Shown here piece after piece: positions 55,480 to 64,000 of a stretch of DNA of 64,000 bases. Location: contig JAJFKG010000016.1 in NCBI GenBank assembly GCA_021773335.1, forward strand, positions 1-64,000, read 5' to 3'. The position numbers were made by a program, and so were the translations under genes. The stretch's first letter is position 1, and every line of letters begins with the position of its first letter. The DNA is from Gammaproteobacteria bacterium. GTDB taxonomy: Bacteria; Pseudomonadota; Gammaproteobacteria; JAJFKG01. The notes beneath the pieces are model-generated. The model ran no database searches. It saw nothing but the letters and a program-made list of their open reading frames with translations, and had not been told where the DNA came from.

Positions 55480-56101
55480 TGTTCGATACCTTCAGTAGAC
55501 GTTTTAAATCCTTAAACATTCCCTTAGCAGGCGCATCAGGTGAGTAACTCAACATGATGTTGCCCAAAGGATCCACGAGATACAAATACCCTGATTGTAA
55601 AGCCGCTTGCCTTGATGGCACAGGCGCTAAAAATGTTTTGAGGTCTTTTAATTGTGTTGTTGCAATCTTAGTCCCTTGATAGTCTTTCGCAATCAAAGCC
55701 GTTAACGTTTTATTTGCATTAGTCGGCGTCGTAATTAATAAGCGCGCAACTCGTTTTTGTCGTTTACCAAGTGCTTTACGCACTTGACGCATGTGGTAAA
55801 GCGTTTTAGTGCAGCGGTTACCACAGCGTTGTGGCTCAATATAAGCAATGATCCAACGGTGCGCCAAGGGTTTTGACTCCAGCAATTGTTTACTGCCTCC
55901 AGCAAGAGGCAATTGTTCAATCTGTAAAGGCGGTTGAATAAGCTGCCCGTGGTTTACTTTACTATCACCCACACCAATACCCGTTGCATACATCAACCAA
56001 GCCAATGCCATCGGTATGAAAAATAATATCGCAATAATAATCACAAGTGTCTGGCCACGTTTACTCTTCGCACGTCCATTGCTATTAGTTTTTGTTTCCA
56101 T
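55472..56101 (-). CDS. Membrane-anchored thioredoxin-fold-like oxidase assembly protein
   Basis: 209 residues from ATG 56101 (METKTNSNGRAK), overlapping the SURF1 gene by 17 bases. It has a basic N-terminus, one membrane helix (about residues 20-42), then a periplasmic domain with RWIIAYIEPQRCGNRCTKTL: a CxxxC in an SCO-like position. It ends LYLVDPLGNIMLSYSPDAPA. The position between surf1 and ctaA matches the conserved hypothetical seen in many proteobacterial cox clusters. A redox or copper role is inferred. Confidence 0.78.
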   Translation of the reverse strand: METKTNSNGRAKSKRGQTLVIIIAILFFIPMALAWLMYATGIGVGDSKVNHGQLIQPPLQIEQLPLAGGSKQLLESKPLAHRWIIAYIEPQRCGNRCTKTLYHMRQVRKALGKRQKRVARLLITTPTNANKTLTALIAKDYQGTKIATTQLKDLKTFLAPVPSRQAALQSGYLYLVDPLGNIMLSYSPDAPAKGMFKDLKRLLKVSNIG

Positions 56102-56888
56102 GCTCAATTTGTTCTGACTCCTTACGAATACTGATAACAAAAAATAGGATCAATAATACTGCCGCCATGGCAAACCATTGTACCGCATAACCCGTATGTT
56201 TTGCAGGGCTCATATTAATCGGCTGCCAATCACGAATAAAGCCGTTTTTCGCATCCGGTGCAAGTAATATCACGAAAGGATACAACTCTGCTCCCATGTG
56301 TTTTGCAAGCTTTGCAATCTGTACGGCTTGGACACGCAATGGCCACCCCTGCCGCGAATAAATATCGGCTCGCAGCAATAACGGCTTTTGCGGCGGCAAG
56401 TACACCAGACCATGGATAGTCTGGTGGCTTAAGACTGGTTTGATAACAGGGAGTTGGCTACGGCGATTATTGACTAAGGGCACCCAACCACGATTTACCA
56501 GAACCCGCATACCAAGCTTAATATTCATACCCGCATCAGGAATAAATGGTGTTATGACTTGATAGCCAACCCGTCCCTTATACACTTTGTTATCCAATAA
56601 AATTTGCTGCTTATTATCGAAATATCCGCTGACTGCTAATGGGGCATAAAGCTTAGCTTCAAAGTTCGCGCCCAAATCATGTAACTGCAAAGGTTTGGCA
56701 GTTAAGCGTTTAGAAAACTGCTGTAAGAGATAGCGCTTTTGATCGGCTCGCCCTAGTTGCCAAAAGCCAAGTGAAACCAGCAGCATCAGTAATACAGCAA
56801 TCGCCATAGTAGGAAGAGTTTTAGGGGCAAAGCGATAACGTTTACGATACAATGGCGCCGAAGGATGATTTTGTTTTGGATCGTTCAT
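56085..56888 (-). CDS. SURF1-family cytochrome oxidase assembly factor
   Basis: 267 residues with two membrane helices, near residues 28-46 and 238-256, and a periplasmic loop between. Family blocks are LGFWQLGRADQKRYLLQQF, GYFDNKQQILLDNKVYKGRV, VLVNRGWVPL and HTGYAVQWFAMAAVLLILFF. SURF1 helps insert heme A into subunit I. It belongs with the leftward assembly genes; the DUF2909 gene separates it from subunit III. Confidence 0.92.
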   Translation of the reverse strand: MNDPKQNHPSAPLYRKRYRFAPKTLPTMAIAVLLMLLVSLGFWQLGRADQKRYLLQQFSKRLTAKPLQLHDLGANFEAKLYAPLAVSGYFDNKQQILLDNKVYKGRVGYQVITPFIPDAGMNIKLGMRVLVNRGWVPLVNNRRSQLPVIKPVLSHQTIHGLVYLPPQKPLLLRADIYSRQGWPLRVQAVQIAKLAKHMGAELYPFVILLAPDAKNGFIRDWQPINMSPAKHTGYAVQWFAMAAVLLILFFVISIRKESEQIEHGNKN

Positions 56889-56935
56889 AATCTCTACTGG
56901 TTGTGAGCTACGCTGGACACAGGAGGCCCAACATC

Positions 56936-57139
56936 ATGCTAATCAAGGCTATTATAATCGCCTTTTTAATCTTTGTCTTTGCCAGTTTAGGGACTGGTTT
57001 GTATTATCTCGTCAAAGATGAAAGTCGCAGTAGCCGCACCGTTAAAGCCCTTAGTATTCGCATCGGTATTTCTCTCGCCCTGTTTATTCTACTCATGGTG
57101 GCTTATTTCTTAGGGTGGTTAACACCGAATACGGTGTAG
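56936..57139 (+). CDS. DUF2909 twin-helix membrane protein
   Basis: 67 residues from ATG 56936 (AGGAGG upstream), MLIKAIIIAFLIFVFASLGT, loop YYLVKDESRSSRTVKALSIR and a second helix. The twin-membrane-helix DUF2909 family is usually found in cox clusters between subunit III and SURF1. Here it is transcribed against its neighbours. Role unknown, probably oxidase assembly or stability. Confidence 0.85.
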   Translation: MLIKAIIIAFLIFVFASLGTGLYYLVKDESRSSRTVKALSIRIGISLALFILLMVAYFLGWLTPNTV

Positions 57140-57450
57140 CGAACTGTACTAGTTCAAGCGTAGTCCGGGAACAGCAATGGCAAACACCCTCCCTGGATGA
57201 CGCGCGTGGCGCTTATCAAGGCTACGTGGTAGCGCGCTTTGTAGCCTACTGTCTTTGCGTCAAGCGACCTTAAACTCACGGACGCTCCAGCGTCCGTTCC
57301 TTTATTTGTCGGGCGCCCAGCGCCCGCTGTTTTACCGTCCCACCCCACAGGGGTGGGACGAGACAAGGCGAAGGAGTTTAGTACCCCTAAATGGCTGAGC
57401 AAAAAAAACTTCTGCAACGAAGCCCTCATGCAAAACCCTCGCTTTGCTAG
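57140..57450. repeat. Cluster of palindromic repeats between convergent genes
   Basis: Perfect hairpins GGACGC-TCCA-GCGTCC (57280-57295), GGGCGC-CCA-GCGCCC (57311-57325) and CGTCCCACCCC-ACA-GGGGTGGGACG (57336-57360). Around 57155-57225 is a decayed REP-like unit, and 57251-57283 is shared with 31934-31956. The cluster separates the convergent DUF2909 and subunit III genes and likely ends both transcripts. A 91-codon frame on the reverse strand here is not credible as a gene. Confidence 0.75.
57336..57360. terminator. Strong hairpin, probable terminator
   Basis: An 11-base perfect stem with a 3-base loop; T-rich sequence (TTTTA) flanks it on the left, so it best fits the end of leftward transcription, but the subunit III gene lies to its right and ends at 57451, consistent with that. 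Confidence 0.6.
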
Positions 57451-58323
57451 CTAGAGCCAATAGACGAAGGTGAATAGCAAAAGCCAAATCGCATCCACAA
57501 AATGCCAATACCACGCCGATGCTTCAAAACCAAAATGATGCTCTGGCGTAAAATGCCCTTTTACGCAACGCAACCAAATGATAAAGAGCATGATCGCCCC
57601 GATGATGACATGCGCAGCATGGAATCCCGTTAGCATAAAGAAGGTACTGCCATAAATACCAGTTGCGATATTTAAGCCGTATTTATAGTGTGCTAAATAA
57701 TATTCGTAAGCTTGGCAACTTAAAAAGACTAAACCGAGAACAATGGTCAATCCCAAGAAAATAATCAATTTATTACGTTCATTGCGCTTAAGTGCCCAAT
57801 GCGCAAGCGTGATAGTCACCCCACTACTGAGAAGAATCAATGTATTCATCGCGGGAATACCCCAGGTATACAGCGTTTTTTGGGGCGCTACAAATGCTTG
57901 CGGGTCGGGATTAGCAAGCAATGGCCAAGCTGCTTTAAAATCGGGCCAAATCAATAAATGGGTTAACTCACCTGAACCTGCACCGCCTAGCCATGGCACG
58001 GATAATTCACGCGCATAAAAAAGTGCACCAAAAAAGACACCAAAGAACATAATTTCAGAAAAGATAAACCAGAACATCCCCCAACGGAAAGATCGATCCA
58101 TTTGCGCATCATAGAGACCAGCACGGCTTTCTTTAATCACCGCATGAAACCAACCAAACATAGTCAGTGCTATAAGAACTGCACCACTGATAAAGACAAG
58201 TGGGCCAACGATATGGGAATGTAATAAATTAATCGACCCATAGCCGAGACCAAATAAACCTACCGCCCCTAAGATCGGCCAAACGCTCCTTTCTGGCACG
58301 TAATAACTTCCATGTGTTGGCAT
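57451..58323 (-). CDS. coxC: Cytochrome c oxidase subunit III
   Basis: 290 residues, seven membrane helices. Hallmarks: RSFRWGMFWFIFSEIMFFGV with the conserved acidic residue (SE), FFMLTGFHAAHVIIGA and FEASAWYWHFVDAIWLLLF, the highly conserved final block. It stabilises the aa3 core and its proton uptake. Encoded after the Cox11 chaperone with a 35-base gap. Confidence 0.95.
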   Translation of the reverse strand: MPTHGSYYVPERSVWPILGAVGLFGLGYGSINLLHSHIVGPLVFISGAVLIALTMFGWFHAVIKESRAGLYDAQMDRSFRWGMFWFIFSEIMFFGVFFGALFYARELSVPWLGGAGSGELTHLLIWPDFKAAWPLLANPDPQAFVAPQKTLYTWGIPAMNTLILLSSGVTITLAHWALKRNERNKLIIFLGLTIVLGLVFLSCQAYEYYLAHYKYGLNIATGIYGSTFFMLTGFHAAHVIIGAIMLFIIWLRCVKGHFTPEHHFGFEASAWYWHFVDAIWLLLFTFVYWL

Positions 58324-58358
58324 CTAAGTTACCTCTTTCTCAATAGTAAGCAGCCTGA

Positions 58359-58919
58359 CTAAGATGGCGTTTTCTTACTGTTTATATCAAAAATCGTATA
58401 GGATAGTGTTACTGTTCCTATATCTTTCGGCAAATCGCGATCGACGTGAAAAATCAATGGCATTTCCATTGACTCGCCAGCCTTGAGTGTTTGCTGATTG
58501 AAACAAAAACATTCTGTCTTACGTAAATACTTGGCAGCAATACCGGGTGTAACACTGGGAATGGCTTGGACCGTCATTTCTTTGTTCGAATTATTTTTGG
58601 CAAAATAAGCAATACGTTTATTTTCACCGGGGTGTATTCGAATTTTTTTCACCATCGGACGAAAATCCCAAGGCAAGTGTTCACCATTGTTATTCGTCGC
58701 TAAAAATTCGATTTTTACCCAACGCTCTTTATCTACCACACTACTATTTGCCGTGACTTGGCCTGCTGTTTTGCCATTTAAACCGGTCAAATCACAAAAA
58801 ATATCATATAACGGCACTAGTGCAAAACCGAACGCAAACATGCCAACAACGACAATTAACAGCTGCGCAATAAGGCGTTTATTTGCCGCACTTGCTCGTG
58901 AATTCGGCGCATTAGACAT
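58359..58919 (-). CDS. ctaG: Cox11/CtaG copper chaperone for CuB
   Basis: 186 residues, one N-terminal membrane helix (about residues 16-36). The copper motif CFCFNQQTLKAGESMEMPLI is exact for Cox11, with an earlier conserved Cys in LYDIFCDLTGLNGKT. It inserts copper into the CuB centre of subunit I. Its start lies 2 bases after the subunit I stop, so the two are likely co-translated. Confidence 0.95.
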   Translation of the reverse strand: MSNAPNSRASAANKRLIAQLLIVVVGMFAFGFALVPLYDIFCDLTGLNGKTAGQVTANSSVVDKERWVKIEFLATNNNGEHLPWDFRPMVKKIRIHPGENKRIAYFAKNNSNKEMTVQAIPSVTPGIAAKYLRKTECFCFNQQTLKAGESMEMPLIFHVDRDLPKDIGTVTLSYTIFDINSKKTPS

Positions 58920-58921
58920 TG

Positions 58922-60508
58922 CTACTTAACCTCTGGTGGTAGTGCAAACGTATGCGCGGGAGCCGGGGTTGGCAAGGTCCACTCCAGGCCATGAGCACCT
59001 TCCCAGACGTTATCGGGCAAATTATCAGTACGTCGACTAAACATGGTTCGCACCACATTGTATAAAAATAACAATTGCGTTAAGCCAAAGATAAATGCTC
59101 CGATGCTCGCAATCATATTAAAGTCAGTAAACTGTAATGCATAGTCGGGGATACGTCGCGGCATACCGGTTAAACCTAAGAAATGCATCGGGAAAAATGT
59201 AATGTTGACTGAGATTGCCGATAACCAGAAGTGCCACTTACCCAGGCGCTCGTTATACATACGTCCTGTCCATTTCGGCAACCAATAATAGATTGCTGCA
59301 AAAATACTGAATAATGCTCCTGGAACCAAGACATAGTGGAAATGCCCGACGACAAAATAGGTATCATGGTATTGATAATCAGCCGGTACAATAGCTAACA
59401 TCAAGCCCGTAAAACCACCAATAGTAAATAGGATGACAAAAGCGATTGCAAACAACATTGGCGTCTCAAACGTCAAAGAGCCTTTAAACATGGTGCTCAC
59501 CCAATTAAAGACCTTAACCCCTGTGGGCACCGCGATCAACATCGTCGCATACATAAAGAAGAGTTCTGCCGCCATAGGTATTCCTGACACAAACATATGA
59601 TGCGCCCACACAATGAATGACAAGAAAGCAATACACGCGATTGCGTATACCATAAATTTATAACCAAAAATGGGTTTGCGGCTAAAGGTCGGTAAAATTT
59701 CTGAAATAATGCCGAAAGCTGGCAAGATCATGATATACACTTCGGGGTGACCAAAAAACCAAAAAATGTGTTGGAAAAGTAGCGGGTCACCACCACCTGC
59801 TGCATTAAAGAAACTCGTGCCGAAATGGCGATCCATTAACATCATTGTGACGGCACCCGCTAGCACAGGCATAACGGCTATCAACAAAAATGCAGTAATC
59901 AACCATGACCACACAAAAATAGGCAACCTCATCATTTTCATACCAGGCGCACGCAAATTTAAAATGGTTGCGATCACATTGATAGCGCCCATGATGGATG
60001 AGATCCCCATTAAGTGCACAGAAAAAATTAAATAATCAGTACTTGCCGGACCAAACGTTGTCGATAAAGGCGCATACATCGTCCAACCAAAATTGGGTGC
60101 TGGGCCTTCAAGAAATAAAGTGCTCGATAAAATCGTAAATGCAAAAGGTAGGATCCAGAAACTCCAGTTATTCAGCCGCGGTAATGCCATATCAGGCGCA
60201 CCGATCATCATGGGTATCATCCAGTTAGCCAAACCCACAAAAGCCGGCATAACTACACCAAACACCATAATCAAGCCATGCATTGTTGTCATTTGATTAA
60301 AGAAATCTGGCTGAACTAACTGTAATCCTGGAATAAATAATTCCGCGCGGATTAACATCGCCATCGAACCACCGACCAAAAGCATAATCCCGCTCAACAC
60401 CAAGTACAGGGTACCGATTTCTTTATGGTTAGTGGTAAATAGCCAACGCGCTATCCATGCAAAAAATCCTTTTTTTCTCGTGCCAGTATGCTCTGCGATT
60501 TCGCTCAC
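58922..60508 (-). CDS. coxA: Cytochrome c oxidase subunit I (aa3-type)
   Basis: 528 residues, twelve helices. MTTMHGLIMVFGVVMPAFVG holds a low-spin heme a ligand; FWFFGHPEVYIMILPAFGII holds CuB His and the cross-linked Tyr with the E of the proton path; WAHHMFVSG holds two CuB His; VGHFHYVL holds the heme a3 and a ligands. The set marks a type A heme-copper oxidase that reduces O2 and pumps protons. Confidence 0.97.
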   Translation of the reverse strand: MSEIAEHTGTRKKGFFAWIARWLFTTNHKEIGTLYLVLSGIMLLVGGSMAMLIRAELFIPGLQLVQPDFFNQMTTMHGLIMVFGVVMPAFVGLANWMIPMMIGAPDMALPRLNNWSFWILPFAFTILSSTLFLEGPAPNFGWTMYAPLSTTFGPASTDYLIFSVHLMGISSIMGAINVIATILNLRAPGMKMMRLPIFVWSWLITAFLLIAVMPVLAGAVTMMLMDRHFGTSFFNAAGGGDPLLFQHIFWFFGHPEVYIMILPAFGIISEILPTFSRKPIFGYKFMVYAIACIAFLSFIVWAHHMFVSGIPMAAELFFMYATMLIAVPTGVKVFNWVSTMFKGSLTFETPMLFAIAFVILFTIGGFTGLMLAIVPADYQYHDTYFVVGHFHYVLVPGALFSIFAAIYYWLPKWTGRMYNERLGKWHFWLSAISVNITFFPMHFLGLTGMPRRIPDYALQFTDFNMIASIGAFIFGLTQLLFLYNVVRTMFSRRTDNLPDNVWEGAHGLEWTLPTPAPAHTFALPPEVK

Positions 60509-60615
60509 GATTCATCTCCCTGTTAATCACTTCGTCTTTTGCAGCCTGAAGTCATTGCAATTCTTTGCGACGCACCATGCTAGAAAGTGCTCGTCTTTAA
60601 AACGCTTTGTTAGAC

Positions 60616-61782
60616 CTACTGGCCTTTTGCAGCCTTAACATCGCTTGGCTGAACCATGCCGCCATTACCTTTATTATTACCCCAAGCATTACGCTCATAA
60701 GTAATAATCGCTGCTAAATCTTTATCACTTAACTGGCTGCCAAAGGCCTGCATCGCTGTGCCTGACACACCTTTAACAACCACATCGATATGCTTGGCAA
60801 TTGGCCCCGTCGCTACCGGACTATTTTTTAACGCTGGAAATGCTGGTGGCATACCACTGCCATCTACCTTATGACAAACCGCACAATGTTTATCATACGC
60901 TGCCTTGCCCATTTTCATTAATTCATCTTTACTATAGCTCTTATCACTAGCCACCACTTGTTTCGCTTTGTCTCCATGTTGCTGAGCGACCCACTGCGCA
61001 AACTCCGCTTTGGATTTAGCGATAACAACAATCGGCATAAAGCCGTGATTAGCCCCACATAACTCGGTGCATTGCCCACGATAAGTGCCCGGTTTATCGA
61101 CTTTAGCCCATGCTTCATGGATAAAACCTGGCACCGCATCTTTTTTTACGCCCAAAGTCGGCACCCACCATGAGTGAATAACATCGTTCGAGGTGATCAA
61201 GAAACGAATCTTTTCACCAACCGGCACAACCATTGGTTTATCAACTTCAAGTAAATACCACTTATTTTTGGGTTTTTCATTGTGGATTTCACTATATGGC
61301 GTCGACAGATTACTAAAATAGCTAATCCCTTGATCAAGATACTCATACTTCCATTTCCATTGATAGCCGGTAATTTTAATCGTCACTTCAGAGTCAGCTG
61401 TATCATGCATGTCACGAATAACGATGGTTGCGGGAATAGCCATAATGACCAGAATGATTAATGGGATGATTGCCCAAGTCATTTCCACTACTGTGTTTTC
61501 GTGAAATTGCGCAGGTATCGCACCCTTTGATTTGCGGTGTTTAATAATCGAATAAAACATGACGCCAAAAACAACAACGCCGATAAACACGCATATCAGC
61601 AAAATTACCATATGCAAATCATAGATATCTTTACTTAACGGTGTCACGCCAGGCAGCATATTGAGCTTCAAGTCAGCAAAGGCTGGCGTGACATGCCCTA
61701 GTAAACCTACTAGGCAACCTATTAGACTAAGGCTTATGCGCGACAGCCAATTAAAACGCACACCACAAGTCTTATTTTTCAT
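60616..61782 (-). CDS. coxB: Cytochrome c oxidase subunit II with fused cytochrome c domain
   Basis: 388 residues from ATG 61782 (GAAGG upstream); 61806 is a possible earlier start. Signal peptide, two membrane helices, then the CuA domain: DVIHSWWVPTLGVKKDAVPG and CTELCGANHGFMP provide His, two Cys, His and Met. A C-terminal cytochrome c domain has CAVCH (KHCAVCHKVDGSGMP), giving the caa3-like layout. It accepts electrons from soluble or membrane c-type cytochromes. Confidence 0.95.
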   Translation of the reverse strand: MKNKTCGVRFNWLSRISLSLIGCLVGLLGHVTPAFADLKLNMLPGVTPLSKDIYDLHMVILLICVFIGVVVFGVMFYSIIKHRKSKGAIPAQFHENTVVEMTWAIIPLIILVIMAIPATIVIRDMHDTADSEVTIKITGYQWKWKYEYLDQGISYFSNLSTPYSEIHNEKPKNKWYLLEVDKPMVVPVGEKIRFLITSNDVIHSWWVPTLGVKKDAVPGFIHEAWAKVDKPGTYRGQCTELCGANHGFMPIVVIAKSKAEFAQWVAQQHGDKAKQVVASDKSYSKDELMKMGKAAYDKHCAVCHKVDGSGMPPAFPALKNSPVATGPIAKHIDVVVKGVSGTAMQAFGSQLSDKDLAAIITYERNAWGNNKGNGGMVQPSDVKAAKGQ

Positions 61783-61806
61783 TACATCTACCTTCTTTAC
61801 TGACAA

Positions 61807-63408
61807 CTACCACAGTGAATAATCACCTTTAGTAGAACTCTCTTGTACCATATATTTCACTGCTGCTTCGATGTCGCCATTGGAGCAAGTTTCGCACCCG
61901 CCCATAGCGGGCATTGACTTATAGCCTTTGATCGAACGCTCGAATAACACATCCACATTTTGTTTAATGATCGGCGCCCAAGCTTGTTTATCACCAGTAA
62001 CCGGCGCACCTAGCACACCACGTGTGTGACACGCACTACACACTTTGTCATATATCACTTTACCTTGGGCAATGCTCGGACGTGGTTTTGGATTGGTTGT
62101 TGGCGCTTTGGACACCATTGGCCCCGCCGCTTTCTTAGCGCCCGGCTTACTTTGCGCAACCATGTAGTCGACGACTGCGTCAATCGCATTATCCGAACAA
62201 CTCATACAGGTACCACGTGGTGGCATTGAATTAATGCCATTGATCGCATTTTTATAAAGCGTCGGCAAACCTAATGCAATACGTGGCTTCCAATCTTTTA
62301 CATCGCCCACTATAGGAGCGCCAGCCGCCCCAGAGGCGTGACATGCGGCACATTTACTATTATAAATTTTAATCGCAGCTTTTTGTGAAACTTTACCTGA
62401 ATCTTTAGTCTTCTTTGGCACAACTGGTTTGGTGCTCTCCAAGAATACGGCAATCGCTTCTAAATCAGACTGATTAATATATTTCAAACTATTATGATCG
62501 ACTTCCGCCATCGGCCCTTGTACTTTACCCGTACCACCCAGCATTTCTTCATCAGAAAACACATCGACAATATCTTTTTCTGTGGCTTTTTTCTGTTTAA
62601 GACCATACGATGAAATATTTGGTGCGTAATAGCCATCGACAAAGGCGCCGCCGAGAAATTTATCTTGTTTCATTTCACCCAAAATACCACGCGGGGTGTG
62701 ACACTCACCACAATGACCCAAACCCAAAACTAAGTAAGCACCACGATTCCACTGTGCTGATTTAGTGGGATCCGGTTTAAAATAAGCATGGCGACCGTAG
62801 AAAAACATGGTCTTCCACCCCACCATCATAAAACGCCAGCTAAACGGCCATGGCATAGCATTCTTTTTATCTTTTTGCTTAACCGCAGGAATACTTCTGA
62901 GATAAGCAGCGATCGCACGGATATCGTCATCCGTCACATAATGAAAAGAAGTGTAAGGAAACGCGGGATAATATTGATAGCCCTCGGGTGATACCCCATC
63001 ATGTAGCGCACGAATAAAGTCTTCATCTTTCCAATTGCCAATGCCGGTTTCTTTATCTGGGGTAATATTCGGTGTGTAAATCGTGCCAAAAGGTGTATCG
63101 ATACCTAAACCACCCGCAAACGGTTGTGCTTGTTTACCTTCATCTGTATCGGTGTGACAAGAAATACAATCTCCCATCTTCACCAAATATTCACCCTTCT
63201 TAATCAAGTCAGCTTGGGTACCCGTGCCATAGTTAGGTGTTGGATACGTTGGATAAAACGTCTTACCGTGCTGGTGGGCAGTAATGCTGTCGGCTGCCCG
63301 CAACACCGGGGTAAATACCAGTAAGAAAATTAAAAAGAGCACGATCGGAATTAGGTTGAAAAGATTAGGCCAAAGCTTCTTTAACCCTTTAGAAAAAAAT
63401 GTGCGCAT
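61807..63408 (-). CDS. Four-heme cytochrome c (two ADH-type and two c5-type domains)
   Basis: 533 residues. An N-terminal membrane anchor (about residues 19-36) leads to four CxxCH heme sites: CISCH at 81, CGECH at 233, CAACH at 353 and CSACH at 457. The first half resembles the cytochrome subunit of membrane alcohol dehydrogenases. The second half has two cytochrome c5-like domains, each with the extra CxxC (CMSC at 401, CETC later). The gene is directly upstream of subunit II (24 bases to the chosen start), so it is the likely electron feeder of the oxidase. AAGGGG precedes the start. Confidence 0.9.
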   Translation of the reverse strand: MRTFFSKGLKKLWPNLFNLIPIVLFLIFLLVFTPVLRAADSITAHQHGKTFYPTYPTPNYGTGTQADLIKKGEYLVKMGDCISCHTDTDEGKQAQPFAGGLGIDTPFGTIYTPNITPDKETGIGNWKDEDFIRALHDGVSPEGYQYYPAFPYTSFHYVTDDDIRAIAAYLRSIPAVKQKDKKNAMPWPFSWRFMMVGWKTMFFYGRHAYFKPDPTKSAQWNRGAYLVLGLGHCGECHTPRGILGEMKQDKFLGGAFVDGYYAPNISSYGLKQKKATEKDIVDVFSDEEMLGGTGKVQGPMAEVDHNSLKYINQSDLEAIAVFLESTKPVVPKKTKDSGKVSQKAAIKIYNSKCAACHASGAAGAPIVGDVKDWKPRIALGLPTLYKNAINGINSMPPRGTCMSCSDNAIDAVVDYMVAQSKPGAKKAAGPMVSKAPTTNPKPRPSIAQGKVIYDKVCSACHTRGVLGAPVTGDKQAWAPIIKQNVDVLFERSIKGYKSMPAMGGCETCSNGDIEAAVKYMVQESSTKGDYSLW

Positions 63409-63712
63409 TTATTGTCTACCCCTTGCCTTGCCGCCGCGAAGGCTTCTCCTTGGCTAAATTATACTCAAAACTCCCTGTTGTTATTATTGTATTGGTCACT
63501 GGTTTTACAGCGGGTTGAGTATAAGTCGCTGATTGTTGCCTTGCAAATACTATTCCTTTCAAAGTTTCCACACCAGTAGCCTCGATAAGCCTACTTGCGA
63601 GCACATTACGCTTCATCCAGCAAAACTTGTAAAATTTTCAGCAGCTTGCTACTTTTGCCTCCCGTTAACAATGGTATTATCGGCAAGTGAGCCCAGCGAG
63701 TTAGAGCAAAAC

Positions 63713-64000
63713 ATGAATATTTCTATTATTGCGGCAATGGCCGAAAATCGCGTGATCGGACTTAGCAACAAGATGCCTTGGCATCTACCGGCAGATCTCA
63801 AGCATTTCAAGGCACTTACCGTCGGCAAATCCATCATTATGGGGCGTAATACCTTTGAATCCATTGGCAAAGCCCTGCCGCAGCGACGCAATATTGTGGT
63901 TACGCGTAACCCTGATTATCAAGCAGAGGGCTGTGATATCGCGCATTCACTCGATGATGCTTTAACGTTATGCGCAAATGAAGCAGAAATCATGATTATC
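63713..64000 (+). CDS. folA: Dihydrofolate reductase, cut by window end
   Basis: The first 96 codons are present. The start MNISIIAAMAENRVIGLSNK, then MPWHLPADLKHFK with the active-site Asp, MGRNTFESIG and NIVVTRN are DHFR hallmarks. It reduces dihydrofolate to tetrahydrofolate with NADPH. The 3' end lies outside the window. It is divergent from the oxidase cluster. Confidence 0.95.
   Translation, partial: MNISIIAAMAENRVIGLSNKMPWHLPADLKHFKALTVGKSIIMGRNTFESIGKALPQRRNIVVTRNPDYQAEGCDIAHSLDDALTLCANEAEIMII

Noticed and set aside
57154-57429. 91-codon reverse frame ending GGCLPLLFPDYA
   Set aside because: It is made entirely of palindromic repeat sequence, a common source of false genes.
63416-63616. 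66-codon reverse frame just upstream of the four-heme cytochrome gene
   Set aside because: No Shine-Dalgarno site and no recognisable features; more likely the leader region of the oxidase operon.

Overview
The window looks like a chromosomal segment of an AT-leaning, host-associated gammaproteobacterium, most plausibly of the Legionellales type. This is inferred from gene content, not from a marker gene. It carries large Lys/Ser/Pro-rich and coiled-coil proteins of unknown function that resemble secreted effectors, a CqsS/LqsS-like kinase remnant, many toxin-antitoxin pairs, decayed mobile elements, and a proteobacterial aa3-type cytochrome oxidase cluster.

Region 1-12.5 kb is a decayed accessory islet. 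It holds IS256-, IS481- and Tn3-family remnants, a sensor kinase cut by the Tn3 element, a broken endonuclease I gene, and four toxin-antitoxin loci: HigBA, RES/Xre, RelB with a frameshifted YafQ, and an orphan HicB. Two copies of a small unknown gene family bracket most of the islet. Several TA promoters have clear palindromic operators.

Region 12.7-32 kb mixes ordinary and variable genes. It includes a c-di-GMP phosphodiesterase with a degenerate GGDEF domain, a fatty acid desaturase, an HPP membrane protein, a CYTH protein, a DMT exporter, a 1770-residue putative effector, and an AAA_14/DUF4143 ATPase behind a 65-bp palindrome. It continues with a copper ATPase/cupredoxin pair, a GT39 glycosyltransferase, a pseudopilin, and a HipBA locus whose HipA has lost both catalytic aspartates.

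Region 32-36.5 kb is the most interesting part. Two putative effector genes flank cca, one on each side. One encodes an acidic coiled-coil protein; the other a small Gly/Pro/Asn-rich protein ending in a VIDLT motif like eukaryotic SUMO-interacting motifs. Both have the same unusual promoter block, a PmrA-box-like TTAA repeat followed at fixed spacing by TTAGAAT and then a -10 box. Both also carry a C8 or C9 tract inside the coding region that could switch the frame.

Region 36.6-52.5 kb is housekeeping: rsgA, psd, class II DAHP synthase, an IHF/HU protein, a flavoprotein disulfide reductase with a TVP38 protein, fumC, parC, an aromatic amino acid permease and a DUF1015 protein. Two short MITE-like elements sit between genes; one has a 5-bp target duplication.

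Region 52.5-63.4 kb is the aa3 cytochrome c oxidase cluster, transcribed leftwards: a four-heme cytochrome c, subunits II, I, the Cox11 copper chaperone, subunit III, then SURF1, heme A and heme O synthases and SCO1. Together these genes build, haem-load and copper-load the terminal oxidase. The window ends inside folA. I found no tRNA, rRNA or CRISPR array.
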